Shown: positions 18,433 to 27,283, counted from the stretch's first letter. The stretch is DNA of 64,000 nucleotides from Elizabethkingia sp. YR214 (GCF_003058195.1 NZ_QBUH01000002.1:1-64000); one strand, 5' to 3'. Program-made: numbers and translations. The notes: a model not told the origin generated them from the letters alone.

Positions 18433-18817
18433 TTTATTTTAATCAAGTGCGATTATTGTAATGCAAATAACGGACAAAAGTGGTTGGAGGTGAATTAATT
18501 AATTATTAATTATGAAACTTTATGATATATTTATTTTTTGTTAAAGCATTACTAAAAAGATATTCTTATTTGTATAGATTCGTAACAAAATGTTGAAATG
18601 AAATTAGTTTCTTACTGGAGTATTTTTAATGGATTAATCTGTAGATTAAAAACGCTTCTATGGCATTTATTGGTAATTCTTATTGATGTATTGAAAATAT
18701 GTAAATTAATATAATAAATAAGACCTGTTTGCTTCATGTAGGTTGGCATAAATGAAGCATAAAATGTGTATTAATAAAGTTCTGTTTAATGATTGATGGA
18801 AGAATTATTTTATAAAA

Positions 18818-18838
18818 AGAGCGGGGATTCCCCGCTCT
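18818..18838 (-). terminator. GC-rich hairpin with minus-strand U-tract
   Basis: AGAGCGGGG (18818-18826) pairs with CCCCGCTCT (18830-18838) over a 3-base loop. Read on the minus strand it is followed by TTTTTATAAAA, a good terminator shape; on the plus strand there is no T-run. The nearest leftward gene (stop at 19307) is ~470 bases away, so it may end a non-coding transcript. Confidence 0.65.
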
Positions 18839-19007
18839 CCAACTGTTTCCAGTTTTAACAAACAAATAACAAATAAATGATGATCATGTTATTTTCTTTA
18901 ATTTCCGTTATTTATATAATTATGGCTGAGGAAAATACTATTAGCCATAATTATATCTGTTACTTACATTGCAAATTATCATTCATTAATCAGCTTCATT
19001 TTTATTA

Positions 19008-19087
19008 AACTGCCCCGTTAACTGTTCTTTAATGCTAAAACTATTATGGGATCATTTCATCAGGTGTGTTTCTGGTTCGGGGCAGTT
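19008..19087. other. Candidate structured RNA (10-bp closing stem)
   Basis: AACTGCCCCG (19008-19017) is the exact reverse complement of CGGGGCAGTT (19078-19087) and encloses 60 bases. The GC-rich stem stands out in AT-rich non-coding DNA. It does not look like a tRNA. Strand and function are unknown. It lies in the 874-base gap 18433-19306, which also holds the hairpin at 18818 and the small open frame at 19145. Confidence 0.35.
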
Positions 19088-19144
19088 GTGCAATTATTTA
19101 ATTTTGATTAAAATGGATGTTATATTGATATACAACAGGCAATT

Positions 19145-19246
19145 TTGTTTGATAGGACAAAAATAGCGTGGTATGAGTATGCGATTCCAGAAATGCTTAT
19201 TCTAATTTGTTTTGGAGTAGCATTCGTTTTCTTACGAAAAAGTTAA
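19145..19246 (+). CDS. Possible 33-residue single-pass membrane peptide
   Basis: A short frame opening at TTG 19145 encodes LFDRTKIAWYEYAIPEML, then a hydrophobic segment ILICFGVAFVFL, and ends with basic RKS. Its stop codon is directly followed by a strong terminator, as expected for a real gene end. There is no ATG and no clear ribosome site. It could also be the remnant of a longer protein, since the frame reads on upstream to a stop at about 19111. I do not recognise the family. Confidence 0.3.
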   Translation: MFDRTKIAWYEYAIPEMLILICFGVAFVFLRKS

Positions 19247-19281
19247 AACCATATAAAAGCTGTGTTTTTATATGGTTTTTT
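19245..19281 (+). terminator. Terminator with 14-bp stem
   Basis: AAAACCATATAAAA (19245-19258) pairs perfectly with 19266-19279, ending in a T-run (19276-19281). It is oriented for a rightward transcript, though no annotated gene precedes it, and can also serve the leftward LuxR-type gene whose stop is at 19307. Confidence 0.7.
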
Positions 19282-19306
19282 GTTAAAATAATTTAAAAGA
19301 CTATTT

Positions 19307-20782
19307 TTATTTATCTATTAGCCAGATGTAAATATTTTCTTCAGATGTTATATTTAATTTTTTCCTGATCCGGTGTTTTTTACTCTCTACAGCACCCACT
19401 GAAGTCTTTTTAATAATTGCTATTTTTTTTGTGTCAAAGTTTAGTTTCATCATAGCACAATATTCCAGATCAGATTGTGTAAGTTTTGGATTAATATTTA
19501 AAAGTTTTTGATTGAAAACTGGAAATATCTCCTGAAATTTTAGATAGAATGCAGTATTGTTGTTTTCTGCAAGTTCTATGATCTGATCTAATTTTTTGTG
19601 ATCATCATAACCTCCATGGTCTGCTTCTATATTATAATTAGCCACTGAATTGGATATTTTGTGCTTTTTAAAATGTATGTAAATTGCATAACTGGCAATT
19701 AGTGATATAATTATAGCTGGGAATATATAATACCAGTTGATCAGACTTTCCCATATGTTATTTGGAGCTTTAGTTTCAAGCTCTTTTTTCAACATATAGC
19801 TGTTAATTTGTTTTTCTGCTTTAGAAAGACTGTCATTTAGCTTTTTATGCTGATTAAGATAATAAGATTCATTTTTATAGTCTTGTAGTTCATGATAACT
19901 TTCGGCAAGAAGTGAATACATTAGCTTTTGGTCATATACCAAATTGTAGGATTTTGTAAGGTCGAGTGCTGTTTTGAAATGTTCTGCTGCTTTGGAAAAG
20001 TTTTTTCTTTTTGTTTCCATTTCTCCGAGAAGAACATTGCGGGTTAAAGGCCAGGTAGACTCTGTCTTTTCATTAATTTTATCACCTTCAGCGAGATAAG
20101 CTTCAGCTTTACTTAGCTCTCCCCAATCTGTATAAGCTGAAATCAGACCTTGCAGACTTTTAGTCATAATGTAAGGCTTTTGCTGATAATCCGGAGTAAT
20201 TTGGGAGGCTTCTTTATAAGCACTCTGAATATAAAATTCTGTTTCTTTTTTATTTAAAGGTGCATTGTCGTCGCGTTCGTGCAGCAGTCTGATAAGGAAA
20301 TAAATAAGAGACTTATTGTAATACTTTCTGTTATCGTCTTCAGGTGAAGCTTTGTCTGCGACATTAAGAGCTTCCTGAAAGGTGTGTATAGCCTTGTCAA
20401 AATAACCTAGCTTTGAAAAAACTGCTCCTTTTGTCATTAGTAGATTTGACTTATCTATTGTATATTTTTTATTGTTCCCTGCAAGTGCTATTCCTTCATC
20501 GGCTTTTGTTAATGCCATTTTTGTATTCCCTGTATTGGTATAAATCTCAGCCATATAGCTTAATGCATCTATTTGACCATCGATGTATTTTATTTCCCGG
20601 GATTTGTAGTAGACTTCTGTAGAAACTTTCAGTATCCTGTCTGTTTCATTTTTTACATAAGGATTAACGGTGTTGGATTTTATTGTATTAAAAAGACTGT
20701 CTATCTCTTTCTCTTTTTTACTCTGAGCGGAAATAAAGGAATATAAAAAGACTGAAAATAATAATAACAGTTTGCTTTGCAT
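19307..20782 (-). CDS. TPR protein with C-terminal LuxR-type HTH
   Basis: 491 residues. Signal peptide (residues 1-19, ending SAQS), then tetratricopeptide repeats across ~70-330, a coiled coil, one membrane segment (~345-370) and a cytoplasmic LuxR/GerE-like helix-turn-helix at the end (LTQSDLEYCAMMKLNFDTKK; KTSVGAVESKKHRIRKKL). This one-component membrane regulator design is common in flavobacteria: a periplasmic TPR sensor tied to a DNA-binding domain across the inner membrane. Signal and targets are unknown. The 318-base gap upstream holds the ACGATT array at 20941-20976. Confidence 0.88.
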   Translation of the reverse strand: MQSKLLLLFSVFLYSFISAQSKKEKEIDSLFNTIKSNTVNPYVKNETDRILKVSTEVYYKSREIKYIDGQIDALSYMAEIYTNTGNTKMALTKADEGIALAGNNKKYTIDKSNLLMTKGAVFSKLGYFDKAIHTFQEALNVADKASPEDDNRKYYNKSLIYFLIRLLHERDDNAPLNKKETEFYIQSAYKEASQITPDYQQKPYIMTKSLQGLISAYTDWGELSKAEAYLAEGDKINEKTESTWPLTRNVLLGEMETKRKNFSKAAEHFKTALDLTKSYNLVYDQKLMYSLLAESYHELQDYKNESYYLNQHKKLNDSLSKAEKQINSYMLKKELETKAPNNIWESLINWYYIFPAIIISLIASYAIYIHFKKHKISNSVANYNIEADHGGYDDHKKLDQIIELAENNNTAFYLKFQEIFPVFNQKLLNINPKLTQSDLEYCAMMKLNFDTKKIAIIKKTSVGAVESKKHRIRKKLNITSEENIYIWLIDK

Positions 20783-20940
20783 ATATAAAGTGTATTATCA
20801 ATGTGTTTTTGAATAAATTTTTATATTGAATTAGTATGTAATAAAAGGCTTTTACAGAAATAGGAAATAAGTGATAGCTCCTGTTGTTTTAAAATAGCAA
20901 AATTATAAGCTTGATACTGAATTATATATATTGTTTTCTT

Positions 20941-20976
20941 ACGATTCCTTACGATTTCATGCTAAAGCATACGATT
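20941..20976. promoter_or_regulatory. ACGATT direct-repeat array with internal palindrome
   Basis: ACGATT occurs at 20941-20946, 20951-20956 and 20971-20976, spaced 10 and 20 bases, i.e. about one and two DNA turns. ATGCTAAAGCAT, a palindrome, lies at 20959-20970 between the last two copies. It sits ~160 bases upstream of the LuxR-type gene, in the gap after the DUF389 gene. The rest of the gap 20783-21100 shows nothing. Confidence 0.4.
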
Positions 20977-21100
20977 TGTGAAATTTATACATTGTAATTG
21001 TTTTTTTTATTGAATTCTTCTTTGCGGATACAAAAAAAACATTTCTAATTTTATTCAGAAATGCTATTACTATAATTTGAGGCTTTGTGAAAGATTACGT

Positions 21101-22393
21101 TTATTTTTCTTCCTCTTTAATAAGTTTGAGGTCGGTTTCTCCCAATTGTTCTACAATCCATCTTTTTAGTTTGTCTTCATCTGTTTTTTTATTTGCTTTA
21201 TAAAGCAATACAGTTGAAGTACTAACGGAGTCATTGGAATAATAATTGTCCATCTTACCCAATGATACTTCAGATATTTCTGGAAATAATATTCCAATTT
21301 CTTTAATAAGTTTTGGGTTTTCAATCTTATATTTCTTTAATTCAGAACTTAGAGCGTTCAGTTGTAAATCTTTTTCAGAAAGATTGGTATTTTGCTTATT
21401 GATTTCAGATAGAATTTCAGATTTTAAATCTGAAGTATTTTGTTTGATAACAAGTTTTGTATTGATAATACCGAAATTTTTCAAATCATTGTTGAGTTGC
21501 TTTATTTCGGTACTGTCAAATTTTTTTGATAAAAATGCCAGCTCAATGCTTTTAGGGTTCGAATTATAACTGATTTTTTTATAAATGGTAATGTAGCCGT
21601 TATTGTAGAATTTATCTTTTAAAAATTGTTCAACATTTTGAGAGAATTTCCGCTCATTTAAAAGGTTATATGCCAGATAAGAACTAGGGATAATCATCAG
21701 AAGCATCACTAAAGTGATGGAAATTCTAAGCTTTTTATCAAAACTGAAATTCCCTGTGCTCACAGCACCATACTTCATATATTTAATAATAAGAAAAGTG
21801 GATATGCCGATAAAAAAACAGTTAATGCTGTATAGGTATAGCGCTCCGGCCATAAACTTCAAGTTCAGTGTGGCCAGTCCAAAGCCAGCAGTGCATAGTG
21901 GTGGCATTAAAGCTGTTGCAATAGCAACTCCTGGAATGGGATTTCCTTTTTCAGCTCTTGTAATAGATACAGCTCCTACAATACCACCGAAAAAAGCGAT
22001 AAGCACATCATAAATAGTGGGTGAGGTTCTTGCTAAAAGTTCAGACTGAACTTCTTTAAAAGGACTTAAATAAAAATACAGAGTGGATACAATAAGGCTG
22101 ACACCGGTAGCAATAATTAAGTTTTTAGCTGATTTTCTAAGCAGAATAAAATCATAAGTAGCTAGGGCAAAGCCAGCACCTACTATCGGGCCCATAAGGG
22201 GAGAGATAAGCATAGCCCCAATAATAACGGCGGTAGAATTTACATTAAGCCCGATAGAAGCTATGAGAATTGCACAGGCCAATATCCAAAGGTTGGCGCC
22301 TTTAAAAGAAATATTCTTAAGTACATCATCCTGGACTTTTTTACGGTTTTCTTCTCCATTATGCAGACCAAATAAATTACTGAAATATCTCAT
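21101..22393 (-). CDS. DUF389 / TIGR00341 family membrane protein
   Basis: 430 residues from ATG 22393 (the frame opens earlier only with TTG). The conserved DUF389 core is clear: SFKGANLWILACAILIASIGLN, STAVIIGAMLISPLMGPIVG and GNPIPGVAIATALMPPLCTAGFG, with about six membrane segments up to residue ~240. The C-terminal ~190 residues are soluble and partly coiled coil. The biochemical role of the family is unknown; a transport function is often supposed. It is a single gene with no helpful neighbours. Confidence 0.9.
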   Translation of the reverse strand: MRYFSNLFGLHNGEENRKKVQDDVLKNISFKGANLWILACAILIASIGLNVNSTAVIIGAMLISPLMGPIVGAGFALATYDFILLRKSAKNLIIATGVSLIVSTLYFYLSPFKEVQSELLARTSPTIYDVLIAFFGGIVGAVSITRAEKGNPIPGVAIATALMPPLCTAGFGLATLNLKFMAGALYLYSINCFFIGISTFLIIKYMKYGAVSTGNFSFDKKLRISITLVMLLMIIPSSYLAYNLLNERKFSQNVEQFLKDKFYNNGYITIYKKISYNSNPKSIELAFLSKKFDSTEIKQLNNDLKNFGIINTKLVIKQNTSDLKSEILSEINKQNTNLSEKDLQLNALSSELKKYKIENPKLIKEIGILFPEISEVSLGKMDNYYSNDSVSTSTVLLYKANKKTDEDKLKRWIVEQLGETDLKLIKEEEK

Positions 22394-22619
22394 GTTTTGT
22401 TTTGATAACAAAATACGTAAATATCTGTGAATAATATGAATGTGGAAATTAGATTGTCAGGTTTTATGCTAGAGATAAGTTTTGATGTTTTTTTATTTAA
22501 AAAAATATTCATTAATTTTGATATAAATGTAGTGTTAAAGCTATATTTTGATTTTTATTTTAATGTATTGATGGTTTTGATGAATATTTGTAATTGGTTG
22601 TATGGGTGGGCTTGTGAAA

Positions 22620-22644
22620 CGTTAATAATTTCAAATTATTAACG
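22620..22644. repeat. 25-base near-perfect palindrome
   Basis: CGTTAATAATTT (22620-22631), one central C, then its exact reverse complement (22633-22644). There is no following T-run, so an operator is more likely than a terminator. It lies 156 bases before the start of the fimbrillin-like reading frame at 22776. A short frame at 22427-22642 in this 409-base gap lacks family features and is not called. Confidence 0.5.
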
Positions 22645-22775
22645 GTAAAAAATGAAGAATAGCTTGATAGATTGTGTTGATGAATGTGCACAGTTTTGGA
22701 CAAAAGCTATTAGGTTGTTAATCGCAGGTAAATTAATAGATCTGTAAATACCTTCACATAATATTATATAGAAAA

Positions 22776-22829
22776 ATGAAATCATTGATTTTTTTTTAAA
22801 ATACCCCATTAGGGCCTTCTTTGGTTTTA
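22776..22829 (+). other. Interrupted signal-peptide start of the next gene
   Basis: An ATG at 22776 is in frame with the fimbrillin-like gene and reads MKSLIFF, then TAA (22797-22799), then NTPLGPSLVL and on into MAGLSLGIVSC. The stop falls exactly at the junction of a nine-T run and an A-run. One T-to-A difference would give Lys and a normal lipoprotein signal peptide. This is either a real nonsense mutation or a base error in a homopolymer. Confidence 0.7.
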
Positions 22830-24503
22830 ATGGCAGGATTATCCTTAGGGATTGTTTCGTGCAGAAGCACGGATAATGTAACCGATACCGCTTCCGGTGG
22901 AAAAGCCATTGTAAAAGTAAATTTATTGCGTACAGAAACCGAGGACGATAAGCCGGTAAAAATAGGTGCCTCGAATCAGATGGCAGGAAATCTGGAAATG
23001 CAAAGGCAAAATATAGCTTTTGATGATAAACACAGTTTTGAGGTTACTTTCTCTCCAGCCTCGGCTGTGAATAAACTTGGAACCATTAATCCTATGGCGG
23101 CATCGCCTACGCCGCTAAATCCAGGTGTAATGTATAAAGTAGTGGTTTATGACACTAATGGTGCGTTCGTAGATCAAAAAGACTTTACTTATGGTGTAAA
23201 CGATACTTCAGGTTTTCAGTTAAATGGAGATCAGAATTACACCTTTGTCGCTTATTCTGTAAATAGTAAAACAGGTGTTCCGAATGTTGATAGTCCAAAT
23301 TCTTTAGCCAACGCAGGAGTTGTAGGAGCCACAGGTGATTTGATGTATTTCAAAACCAATATGACGGTTTCAGGAAATCAGGACAATAACCTGAATGTGA
23401 TCTTAAAGCACCGTTACAGTCAGATTACTACAATTATAGATGCTACGGGAATCGGAAATGTTATGAATGCCTCTGGGGTAATGACTCCGACAAATACCTC
23501 TGCAAATCTTAAATTTGCAAATGATCAGGTGCTTACTTATAACGGAATAGATCCTAATGGAGCAAGTGTCACTTTTCCGGCCTCAGAATTAGGGAAACCT
23601 ACAGCCAAAAGTGATCCTACAATTTTAATTTCTGATACCAGTCTTAGTGGAGAGCTTAATCTTAATTCTTTGACTATTGGAAGCACGACCAGAAATAATA
23701 TTAAAATAAAGAATCTAAAAGTCAATCCGGGATACAGGTATGATCTGACGCTTAAGTTAGATGGAGCTTTAAAAACAATTAGAGTTCTCAGTATCATTCC
23801 TGACGGCTGGAATTCGAATTTATCAGATGGTTTGTATACCAATATTGCACGCTCTAAATTAAATAATCTGTCTAATTTTGGACCAAATGGAACTGTAAGA
23901 ATTCAAAATTTCTCCTTTACAACACTAAATGTAAGTACTGCAACAGATACAGATATTTCTACTGCAATAGATAATGCTGATATAATCTGGATAGGATATG
24001 TAGCGAATAGCTATCTCCCTGTAGGCTCTGCCAAAAGAAATGCTTTAGAGGCTAAAATAAATGAAAAGAAGAAATTCTTTTTTGTTGCCAATGATAGTGA
24101 TTCAGGAGGTGCATATTTCCCAGGATTTAGCACTTTAGCTGGATATGATTTTGGATATGATACATTCGCAACGATTCAGACTACTGTTCTGGAAGGAGAA
24201 GGACCTATGAAAGGTATCTTTGGGTCAATACCAAGAACAACCACAATACAACAGACCAGATCTATCGGTAAGATTAATTCGTATCCAGTGGGGGCAAGGC
24301 CTTTTCTTATGAATCCTGATGGAACATATAATGCAGTAGCGGGAGACAATTTTATGACTGTAAGTGATAATAGCTGGTATATTAATTATGAATCTACCGA
24401 TGGTTTTTATAATGGGACCGACAGTTGTTCTGATAATAAATATTCTATCATGTTTTGCAATGTTTTTGAAACGGCCATTAATTATATTAAGAACAATCCG
24501 TAA
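22830..24503 (+). CDS. Fimbrillin-family lipoprotein, N-terminus interrupted
   Basis: 557 residues if started at ATG 22830. The sequence begins in the middle of a lipoprotein signal (MAGLSLGIVSC-RS). The N-terminal half resembles Mfa-like/fimbrillin surface proteins of Bacteroidota (FEVTFSPASAVNKLG, a Gly/Asn-rich beta-sandwich pattern, LILKHRYSQIT-like strand, VNPGYRYDLTLKLDG). The C-terminal ~200 residues form a separate domain with IRVLSI...DGW, ADIIWIGYVANSY and a Cys pair near the end. Without residues 1-18 from the upstream ATG the signal peptide lacks a charged start, so export may fail. It precedes a metzincin-like lipoprotein on the same strand. Confidence 0.72.
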   Translation: MAGLSLGIVSCRSTDNVTDTASGGKAIVKVNLLRTETEDDKPVKIGASNQMAGNLEMQRQNIAFDDKHSFEVTFSPASAVNKLGTINPMAASPTPLNPGVMYKVVVYDTNGAFVDQKDFTYGVNDTSGFQLNGDQNYTFVAYSVNSKTGVPNVDSPNSLANAGVVGATGDLMYFKTNMTVSGNQDNNLNVILKHRYSQITTIIDATGIGNVMNASGVMTPTNTSANLKFANDQVLTYNGIDPNGASVTFPASELGKPTAKSDPTILISDTSLSGELNLNSLTIGSTTRNNIKIKNLKVNPGYRYDLTLKLDGALKTIRVLSIIPDGWNSNLSDGLYTNIARSKLNNLSNFGPNGTVRIQNFSFTTLNVSTATDTDISTAIDNADIIWIGYVANSYLPVGSAKRNALEAKINEKKKFFFVANDSDSGGAYFPGFSTLAGYDFGYDTFATIQTTVLEGEGPMKGIFGSIPRTTTIQQTRSIGKINSYPVGARPFLMNPDGTYNAVAGDNFMTVSDNSWYINYESTDGFYNGTDSCSDNKYSIMFCNVFETAINYIKNNP

Positions 24504-24532
24504 ATATTTTTCTCTAGCTATAGATAAACTGT

Positions 24533-24555
24533 AATATCCCTGTAAAAGGGATATT
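24533..24555. repeat. Hairpin after the fimbrillin-like gene
   Basis: AATATCCC (24533-24540) pairs with GGGATATT (24548-24555), seven-base loop, no T-run. A weak terminator is possible. Part of it (24539-24554) recurs exactly at 24757-24772. Confidence 0.45.
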
Positions 24556-24695
24556 GCCATATATATGAGTATTGCAGAAAAAACTTTAATTCCGCATTTA
24601 TTTTATATTAAATTTTGTTTTTGTGCTTTTATTTTACGAATATGTAGTTAAATTATAGTATATTTAACCGAAAATTAATTAAATTCTACCAAATC

Positions 24696-26285
24696 ATGAG
24701 AACAAAACTATTCAAACCCTTATTGGGAGCATTTGTGCTTGCCTTTATGTTAAACTCCTGTAAAAGGGATATAACCTCCGAAGGGGAAATGAATCCTCAG
24801 GCCAAGTCCGGGATTACAACTACAACGATTACGAATGCTTGGCGTAATAATCCTTACAAACTCAATGTGATCTATTTTGTACCCAACGATATAGATACTA
24901 TTCCTAACTACCGCAAAAGACTTAGCAACATCATGCTTCAGTTGCAAAAGTTTTATGGTGACAATCTGCAAAGAGCAGGTTATGGTTATACCTCTTTTGG
25001 ACTGGATCTTTTATCAGATACCCAGGTGAATATTATTACGATTAAGGGAACAAAAGGTAATGCTTCTTATCCATATGATGGTGGCGGGGGAGTTGTATTG
25101 GACGAAGTAAGACAGTATTTTACGCAAAATCCTACACAGAAAAAGAGTGACCATAACCTCATTATCATGCCTTCTTATAATTCGGATCCAAATAACCCGG
25201 GTGGACCTCCGTTTTATGGCTTAGGAAGAGATTGTTTTGCGTTGGATTATGCCGGAATGGATACCGATAAATTAGGTGTAGCCGGAGCAACAGGAGATCT
25301 GGCTACAAAATGGATTGGAGGTCTTGCTCATGAATTGGGACATGGGCTGAATGCTCCTCATAACAAAGAACATAAGACAGATAAGCCTACTCTGGGAACA
25401 GCACTAATGGGAGCTGGAAACTATTCGTATGGTAAAACACCTACTTATATTACCAATGCGACATCTGCATTATTTTCACTTTCTCAGACATTTGCGACGA
25501 CAACGAGAAGCGATTGGTATGCTTCTGTACAAAATAACCTGGTTAAGCTAAAAGGTGAAGTTAAAGACAATAAGATTATAATCAGTGGTAAATATACCTC
25601 AAGCTTACCGGTGAAAATCGTAAATGTGTATCATGATCCTTTCCCTGCAGGTGGTAATAAAGATTACGATGCTTTGGCATGGGATGCACGTCCGACGGGT
25701 GGAGATTCATTCTCTATAGAATGTCCACTAGATGATTTTTATACATTATCCGGGCAGTATGAACTCAAGCTTAATTTCTATCATGAAAATGGAACACTTG
25801 TAACCTATAAATACCAATATGAATTTGTAAATGGGGTACCAAATATTTCAGTAATCAATACAAAAGACTTACTAGACAGAACAGCATGGCAAGCTCTTTC
25901 AGCAGATAGTCAGGAAACCAGCGACGGAGTAATCGCAAACATTTTGGATGGTAATTCTACTACGGTATGGCATACCAAGTGGAGAGGAGGTGAAGCACCA
26001 CTTCCACATCAGTTTGTTGTGGATATGGGAAGTACAACTACAGTTAATGGATTTGCTTTTGCTAATCGAAGCAATTTGAATGGCGCTATGAAGGATATCG
26101 AAATCTTTAAAAGCAGTGATAATTCTAACTGGACAAGTATAGGCACATTCTCACTGAAAGCGCAGCAAAGCTGGCAATATATAGATCTAAGTCAAGTACA
26201 GTCTATGAGGTATGTAAAAGTGAAAGTCACTTCTACAAATGGTGGATTCCAGTATGCACACCTAGCTGAATTTGCAGCTTATTAA
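24696..26285 (+). CDS. Metzincin-like lipoprotein with discoidin domain
   Basis: 529 residues. Lipobox LNSC at residues ~19-22. The protease region has the zinc motif HELGHGLNAPH (His212, Glu213, His216, His222, i.e. HExxHxxxxxH) and a possible Met-turn at TALMGAG (Met238). A beta-rich linker follows, then a C-terminal F5/8-type (discoidin) domain (~395-529; ILDGNSTTVWHTKW, FVVDMG, SMRYVKVKV), which usually binds glycans. This suggests a surface-anchored zinc protease acting on glycoproteins or glycan-coated targets. The specific family is not one I can name. A strong terminator follows. Confidence 0.82.
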   Translation: MRTKLFKPLLGAFVLAFMLNSCKRDITSEGEMNPQAKSGITTTTITNAWRNNPYKLNVIYFVPNDIDTIPNYRKRLSNIMLQLQKFYGDNLQRAGYGYTSFGLDLLSDTQVNIITIKGTKGNASYPYDGGGGVVLDEVRQYFTQNPTQKKSDHNLIIMPSYNSDPNNPGGPPFYGLGRDCFALDYAGMDTDKLGVAGATGDLATKWIGGLAHELGHGLNAPHNKEHKTDKPTLGTALMGAGNYSYGKTPTYITNATSALFSLSQTFATTTRSDWYASVQNNLVKLKGEVKDNKIIISGKYTSSLPVKIVNVYHDPFPAGGNKDYDALAWDARPTGGDSFSIECPLDDFYTLSGQYELKLNFYHENGTLVTYKYQYEFVNGVPNISVINTKDLLDRTAWQALSADSQETSDGVIANILDGNSTTVWHTKWRGGEAPLPHQFVVDMGSTTTVNGFAFANRSNLNGAMKDIEIFKSSDNSNWTSIGTFSLKAQQSWQYIDLSQVQSMRYVKVKVTSTNGGFQYAHLAEFAAY

Positions 26286-26312
26286 TTCATGATATCCATT
26301 TTTAAATAAAAG

Positions 26313-26338
26313 AAAACCTCCCATTTTGGGAGGTTTTT
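26313..26338. terminator. Bidirectional terminator
   Basis: AAAACCTCCCA (26313-26323) pairs perfectly with TGGGAGGTTTT (26327-26337) over a TTT loop. It separates the metalloprotease gene from the convergent SDR gene. Confidence 0.85.
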
Positions 26339-26359
26339 AGTTTTTAAGAAAAATCTTTG

Positions 26360-27115
26360 TTATAAGTGGATACCTCCGGAAACTTCTATTCTCTGGCCAT
26401 TAACCCATTTTGATTCATCAGAGCAAAGGAAAGCAACTACCGAACCTATATCATCCGGAAGACCAACTCTGCCAAGAGCAGTTCCCCCGGCAATATTTTT
26501 ATTAATTTCAGCATTATCCCGTACAGCACCACCACCAAAATCGGTTTCTATAGCACCTGGAGCTACAGCATTTACTCTTATTTTTCTGTTACCCAGTTCC
26601 ATTGCCCAGTATCTGGTCATGGTTTCCATAGCTGACTTTAGTCCTGCATATACGGAGTATCCAATCATGGAAAATCGGGTAAGTCCGGTTCCGATATTTA
26701 CGATACCTCCACCATCATTCATAAAGTTTATAGCACTCTGAACAAGGAAGTAAGGGCTTTTAAGATGGATGTTCATAAGGGTGTCGAATGATTTTTCATC
26801 TGTATGTCCTAAAAGGGTAGGTAGTCCTATTCCGGCATTGTTTACCCAGTAATCGATTTTACGAGCATCAAATTTGTCATTAAGTACACTGGATAACTGA
26901 TCAAAGAAAAGATCAAAGCTGCTTTGCCTTTCTACATTAAGCTGAATTGCTGCGGCTTTTCTGCCCAGTGCTTCAACTTCTTTTATAACCTCGTTGGCTT
27001 CATCTTCTTTACTGTTGAAAGTGAAAATAATATCTTTTCCGCCTTTAGCCAGATTAAGTACCATATCTTTTCCTAGCCCACGGTTTCCTCCGGTTACGAC
27101 TGCAATTTTACTCAT
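26360..27115 (-). CDS. SDR family NAD(P)-dependent oxidoreductase
   Basis: 251 residues of a classical short-chain dehydrogenase. Cofactor motif TGGNRGLG at residues 8-15, structural NNAGIG, catalytic Tyr and Lys in YSVYAGLKS, and the C-terminal GGIHL typical of 3-oxoacyl-ACP reductase-like enzymes. NADPH-linked reduction of a carbonyl or oxidation of an alcohol in the cytosol is expected; the substrate is unknown. A -7 element at 27145-27152 gives it its own promoter, so it is a single-gene unit. Confidence 0.92.
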   Translation of the reverse strand: MSKIAVVTGGNRGLGKDMVLNLAKGGKDIIFTFNSKEDEANEVIKEVEALGRKAAAIQLNVERQSSFDLFFDQLSSVLNDKFDARKIDYWVNNAGIGLPTLLGHTDEKSFDTLMNIHLKSPYFLVQSAINFMNDGGGIVNIGTGLTRFSMIGYSVYAGLKSAMETMTRYWAMELGNRKIRVNAVAPGAIETDFGGGAVRDNAEINKNIAGGTALGRVGLPDDIGSVVAFLCSDESKWVNGQRIEVSGGIHL

Positions 27116-27144
27116 AATTAATGTTTTTTTATTGATTTGACTAT

Positions 27145-27152
27145 CAAAGTTA
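27145..27152 (-). promoter_or_regulatory. -7 element of the SDR gene
   Basis: TAACTTTG on the minus strand, 29 bases before the ATG at 27115, matches TAnnTTTG. TTG triplets occur 13 and 16 bases further upstream, slightly closer than usual for a -33 box. Confidence 0.5.
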
Positions 27153-27283
27153 TCATAAAATAAATCAACAAAAAATGATTGGTATTTAGTTTTAACTATG
27201 CACCATATTTAAAATATTCATATCATTTTAGATTGTAGCCTTATCTTTAGTCCGGCTTATTATTAGAACTCATCATAGTAGAT

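Noticed and set aside
19008-19087. Possible tRNA because of GGTTCGGGGC
   Set aside because: No anticodon arm, no CCA-proximal pairing of tRNA length and no D-arm consensus; only the closing stem fits.
22427-22642. 71-residue frame upstream of the fimbrillin-like gene
   Set aside because: Composition is that of AT-rich non-coding DNA (Phe/Leu/Asn runs), and it ends within a palindrome. No support for translation.
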